Positions 59,570 to 64,000 of a stretch of 64,000 bases of DNA are shown here, in pieces. Every line of letters starts with the position of its first letter. The first letter of the stretch is position 1. The notes under the pieces were generated by a model. The model was not told the DNA's origin and made no database searches. It worked only from the letters and a program-made list of their open reading frames with translations. Source of the DNA: Ailanthus altissimus (lineage: Eukaryota; Streptophyta; Magnoliopsida; Sapindales; Simaroubaceae); contig OX327702.1 in the NCBI GenBank assembly GCA_946807835.1, forward strand, positions 5,952,001 through 6,016,000, in the 5' to 3' direction. The translations under genes were made by a program, and so were the position numbers.

Positions 59570-61426
59570 TCCTTTCATTTGAGCGTGGGTGTGAGATATT
59601 ATTTTTATTTGAGTTTTTATTCATTTTACCATATTATTTGAGTGACATTATATATTGAGTTTATTTCTTTTTAGAGTGTCATTGTTATCTATATCATGTG
59701 AGTTTTAGGGCTTAAAAATGGTTTCATTTGTGTAACTTTAAAATTGTTATTATTTTACATGAATTCACTCAACTGATATGTGCAAATTAGTGGATATGGT
59801 ATTAATGTTTTTCTAAGTTATAGATAAATGTTTATACTCTTATTTGATTGTTGTCATTAATTTGATGGAAACTGTAAACACATATTGCCTTTGAAAATAA
59901 TTTTTTAATTTTATATATTTTCTTTGTAAAAGAATTTTTTATTTTTTCATATTGTCTTTTAATCTTTATGGTATTTGTGGGTAACATCATTGGAAACCCT
60001 CACAAGACTATAACTCGTCCTTAGGGCCATATAGAGATTTAAAGGCTTGTTGCATACGTTAAATGCAATCGCGATCACCTGCAAAAAATAGTTTAGTTAG
60101 GATTTTTATTTTTAAATTTTTCTTATTATTTTCTTTTACTTGATGACTAGCAAAATTTAGGTTTCGAAATATTTGATGTGTCTAATTTTATTACTTATAT
60201 AATCATTAAATCTATAATTGTGAATTGTTTATCTTATTTTTACCATGATATTTTTCTTAAACAAGCAAATAAATAAAGGTGCAAAGGGAGAAATTTAAAA
60301 ATTAGTTAATTAGAGAGTTGAATAAAGACTTGTAATTTATTTTAAAAAGTATTTGCAATTAAGAAAAATCTTATGAAGTTAGTGATATTCTTTTTCTATT
60401 TAAATTAAAAGTTTAAAGAAAAAAAAGGAAAAATATATTCTTGCATAGGGTGTTTTCTTGATCAAACTGAAATAACAATTGGAGGTGGCCAAAATACTAT
60501 AGATAATACGCTGCATTAGACGTGAAAAAGAGAGGGCCAAACAATTTGAAAGACAGCCGTGAATTGAAAGGCGTGAAGAATTGAAGAAAGAAAGGAGCAC
60601 AGGAAAAGCAAAAGTCACGGCTACTTGGAGGCAGCTGGGTTTTTTCAAAATTTCCATCTAATGGCTGGTTTTATTTTTTTTTATGGCTCTTAATTTACTC
60701 ACGTCTTTTAAGTTTTTTTTTTATATTAAAACTGAGGAAAATATCTTATTTGATGAGGAATTTTTTTTTTTTGGTTAAATTAATTTTCTTTGTTTGTTCA
60801 TTTATATTTATGATTCTTGCTTCTTATTTGTTCATTTATATTTATGATTCTTGCTTCTTAAGAATAATTGAATTAAAATTTTTTTCATCATTAATATCAA
60901 ATATTTTTGATAATTAGAAACTTTTTCAATTATTCTATACTTAAAATTTTAATAATTAATGTGATTTCTTTTTATTTTTTATTTTCATTGAATTGATACA
61001 CAAAATACTTAGGTATACAATTAAGTGAAGCAAAGAAAAACTTATTTAAGATTAATTAATTTGTGCTTAACATTATATCCATTGGATGACAATAGATTGA
61101 TTTCGATGTTTTACTCTAATTTAAAGAATTAATTGATAAATAAGAGAATTACTAAATTGAATGGTAGTAGATTCTAAAAGATTGGTAATTTTAATCACTT
61201 GAATTTTAAAAGTTTTAATTTTTTGCTTTAATTTCTTTATTTTTATTAATTTGATTTTCTCCCAAATAAATTTATTTTTCTTTAAATTAGGTTAGATTAA
61301 TATTTACTTAGATTAGAATAGTTTTTCTTAATTTTAAATAGTCCTTATGGGTTCGACCTTGTTGCTCACTTTACTATATTCTCATAGACGCGTAAGTTTA
61401 CGAGTACAATTAAAATTTGCACAACA
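59570..61426 (+). repeat. 3' LTR of the Athila/Tat-like element
   Basis: It matches 51070-52829 and ends in GCACAACA. It contains a perfect 34-bp tandem duplication (60793-60826 and 60827-60860) absent from the 5' LTR. Confidence 0.8.
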
Positions 61427-62283
61427 ATTCTTTAGTTTTTAATATTGACTTGTTAGCACAGGAAACTTTATAAATATAGTCCCTTGGATTATATAGTCTT
61501 TGGAGTGCCTTTTAATGTCAATAGTTGAAGTCTTCAATTTGATAGTCTGAGGAGGTGCTCAAGATCAGATATCATATTTTTGTAGAGGAATGGATGCATT
61601 GATCCGTGACATACCCCTTTATTGATGGTCTTTAAGCCTACATGAGTCGTGTGGTCAAAGTGGCGATGAGACTGATTATTTGAAATAAGCATTAATGGTG
61701 CATTTAATATTTGCAACCTTTAAAAAAAAAAATTATATTGTCAGACGACTAAATGATTAGTTACCTCTTTTTTGAATTTGTGATAACGTGGCCTCATCTC
61801 GAATTATTAGTGCTGATCAAATGACTGAGGTGTGCCATTTGAGGGAAATAAATAAGTTCAAAGAGAAGTTTCACTTTTGGAGGTGTTCAGTCTTTACATC
61901 ACGAGTTAATGACTATAATTACTTTTGAGAACCATATATATAAAGAAGTGGTCTCTTTACTCTATCACTTTAATTTTATTTGACAATTTTCAAGAGAGAT
62001 GGGCGTTAGTGATTCAGAATCTTGATAACTTATTTCTACATGTAAATGTTCTTTTACTTTGCAATCTTTGAACAAGTAATTATTATGGTGTTGTCTTTCT
62101 TGTCTCATAACGCTTTACTCCTCTTGTTGTTGTGCTTTCTTTGTGTTTAGTGTGTGTTTGAATTTATCTTATAAGGCTTGAGCTTTCGTCTTAAGTGCTC
62201 GACTTTTGAGCATTCATTTTGTCAATTTGTTTAGGCAAACTTTTAATAGGGTACATTTTTTATTTGTTTAGGTGTGAAAACCA
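61427..62283 (+). promoter_or_regulatory. LTR-like promoter region
   Basis: The stretch has a strong TATA-like ATATATATAAAGAAG at 61932-61946, then a CTCTATCACTTT leader, and stands ahead of the broken gene at 62284. The layout is that of an LTR or LTR-derived promoter, but no second copy in the window confirms it. Confidence 0.35.
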
Positions 62284-63610
62284 TGTCTTCAATGGACGAC
62301 TCCCATAACGTATCTGGTTGTGAGTCTTCTCATCTTAGTGAAGGCTTGGCTACTGAGAGTAGCTTATTCTGATCAGAGATAACTTTTCAGGCTCTGAATG
62401 CCAAATGGTTTTGTTTGTTTTGATTGGCTAACCCTTGTTCTATCTCTTTACAGAAATGGGAGGAGAGAAAAAGCAATCTCTCTATGATAATACCCCTACC
62501 CCTGAGGATTTAAAAAGGTCAAAGACTCTTATGAACCTGTGTAACTATGGCGTAAAAGAGTCGACCAAAAGTTTTGAGAGAGGAGTCTACTTAAAGTTCT
62601 CTTATACGGACGAAAGAGGTTGGTTGAGGCCTTAACAAAGGCGAAGAGGCCAGTTGAGGCTTCGACTTCTATTTTTACTAGTCCAACTTTCTTTGGCATA
62701 GTCACATCACCTCTTCCATCTTTACCACTTCATCTGATGGGGGTAGTCCTCTAAGAAGGGCCTAGAGTGGGTCTTTGGCTCTGAGACCATGGTCGAAGTA
62801 TGGCCTAACATCTCTCTACATGTCCGATCTCTAATTTTTAAAGTATAGGAAATATCAACATCTGCTACCTTTAATGACAGAGGTAGAGTGTATGCCCAAA
62901 GAATGTGCTGCGCTAATGTTGACATACAACACTTCCCATTCCTTGCCTATACCTTAAAATGCATTTTAGAGGCAACTTTGTGGATACTGATCACTTCTTA
63001 AGGTGTCTTCTTGCTACTAACTGCTCAATTATTTTTTGTAAAGGGTGTTCACCTTTGTCAGTCACCGCAATGCTCTCTACAAAGAGATGATAGATAAGCA
63101 AAGATCCACTGCAAGCGAGGTCGAGGTGGCTAAACTAAAAGAAGCCTTATAGGAGGCCAAAAATAAAATGGAAGGGTTTGAGCGTGAGTTTAACAGTTGC
63201 TCGACTAGAGTGAAGAATGTTGAAGCTATGGCTACTACTAAAATAAAAAAGATTGAAGCTAAGGCAGTGATTCGTAGAGAGCAAGGTCTTTGTCCTTGAG
63301 TAAAAAATGAAAGAGCTCAAGGCCTAAGTTAGGGATTTTTGAGAGAAGAACGTCGAACATTTTGAGGAAGAATAAGAAGTTAGTGGAAGAGTTGAATGGT
63401 TCAGAGGACCGACTTACTGACAAGTCTCTAATGCTTTCGGCAGGGTCGTAGACCTGTTTAAGGATCATTATGTTAACTTGGACCTCTTATGGTTGGATGA
63501 GCTACTTGCCAATCAGAAGGAAGCTTTTGAAGAGACCGAGGTCTTAGGCCCTCAGACGATCGAGGAGGTTTCTCTTAAATCCATGCCAATAACCAGGGAG
63601 AGTCCTTGAA
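62284..63610 (+). pseudogene. Broken coiled-coil gene, probably retroelement gag-like
   Basis: ATG 62284 opens MSSMDDSHNVSGCESSHLSEG and stops after about 28 codons. Further on, one frame reads MGGEKKQSLYDNTPTPEDLKRSK (62457 onward). Another reads FVSHRNALYKEMIDKQRSTASEVEVAKLKEAL then EAKNKMEGFEREFNSCSTRVKNVEAMATTKIKKIEAKAV (63050-63260), which has heptad-like spacing of a coiled coil. A last block reads VNLDLLWLDELLANQKEAFEE (63473-63535). This order (Ser-rich start, middle, coiled coil, acidic end) recalls the plant proteins annotated as putative gypsy-type transposon. The assignment is from memory of the layout only. Stops in every block make it non-functional. Confidence 0.4.
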
Positions 63611-64000
63611 TTAAATATGCCTCTACTTCTACCACTATTGTTAGAAATCTGTCTCTTACATTTTAGGCTTGGCTTTTTTCCTATGTATTTATTGTATTTT
63701 AATTTAGCCATGTACAAACTTTTTGGTTAATGAAAATTTTTTTTCCTTCCATGTATAAGTGTACTTTTTGATACCTTTTCGATTATACCTCTTGCTTGTT
63801 CTGTTTGCCATAATTCTTGATGTACTTCTATGTACATGCTCAAATGTTTTTGACTAGGAATGCTTAAAATGTTTCAAGATAAATTGTTAGTCAATAAGTG
63901 AATGAATAGCAAGAATCTTTGACTTCTTTAGCTTATTTGATGTTGGATTCGAGGACTATTTGTCATGTTTGACCGATAAGGTCTCATGATATGCTGTATG
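63611..64000. other. Flank, no gene seen
   Basis: T-rich sequence resembling a 3' untranslated stretch of the preceding broken gene. No further feature was recognised before the window ends. Confidence 0.4.

Larger units (their letters stand above)
51070..61426 (+). mobile_element. Athila/Tat-like Ty3/gypsy element, internally deleted
   Basis: Two direct repeats of ~1.8 kb (about 51070-52829 and about 59570-61426) flank gag and protease remnants on the + strand, with a protease-to-RT linker and a short integrase C-terminal segment. The primer-binding site region (52831-52855) reads ATTTTTAGTGCCATTATGAGGG, a decayed form of the TTTTTGGCGCC..GGGG sequence of Athila/Tat elements. RT, RNase H and the integrase core are missing. 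A Copia solo LTR interrupts the protease region. Left LTR boundaries are uncertain by some tens of bases and no target duplication was confirmed. Confidence 0.8.

Overview
This is nuclear DNA from a flowering plant, almost certainly a eudicot. It is very AT-rich, has long AT microsatellites and spliced GT-AG introns, and holds plant-type LTR retrotransposons, Mutator-like and hAT-like elements and a LINE. One intact host gene is visible: a BEL1-like (TALE) homeobox gene of the PENNYWISE/REPLUMLESS (BLH9, with BLH8) type at 44452-49879 on the + strand. Its four exons join in frame to 639 residues. I cannot name the species.

Layout. 1-557: 3' part of a Copia LTR, cut by the window edge. 558-8684: mostly structureless AT-rich DNA with a probable hAT-like remnant (3720-4733). 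8685-14213: about 1 kb duplicated (8685-9736 and 12303-13383, plus a third partial copy at 13900-14213) around a block of 135-bp satellite repeats and a GC-rich foldback. 14216-14790: remnant of another Copia LTR. 14791-21250: a decayed Copia element with one LTR, primer-binding site and broken pol. 22696-33192: a hAT-like element split by a 9.2-kb Ty3/gypsy chromovirus (23986-33186). 36035-37588: a Mutator-like MITE holding a second one (36417-37330) with a perfect 9-bp target-site duplication. 37596-41941: a 5'-truncated LINE split by a 2.0-kb non-autonomous LTR element on the minus strand (38302-40308). 44152-49879: the homeobox gene with its leader; intron 1 carries a 432-bp solo LTR. 51070-61426: an Athila/Tat-like gypsy element that has lost RT, RNase H and integrase by internal deletion and was later hit by a minus-strand solo LTR (55168-57379) of the Copia family seen at 14791. 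61427-64000: an LTR-like promoter and a broken coiled-coil gene probably derived from a retroelement.

The window reads as a stratified record of insertions beside a developmental regulator. Several nestings can be ordered because target duplications or resumed reading frames are directly visible: gypsy in hAT, LTR element in LINE, MULE in MULE, solo LTR in Athila-like element. No mobile element here looks able to encode its own movement. I found no new biochemical system. The most useful leads are the NAGNAG acceptor in the homeodomain recognition helix, the solo LTR in intron 1, the possible overlapping upstream ORFs, the in-frame RT-to-integrase deletion, and a short motif repeated four times in the Copia internal region. 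All boundaries were read by eye; no alignment or database search was run.
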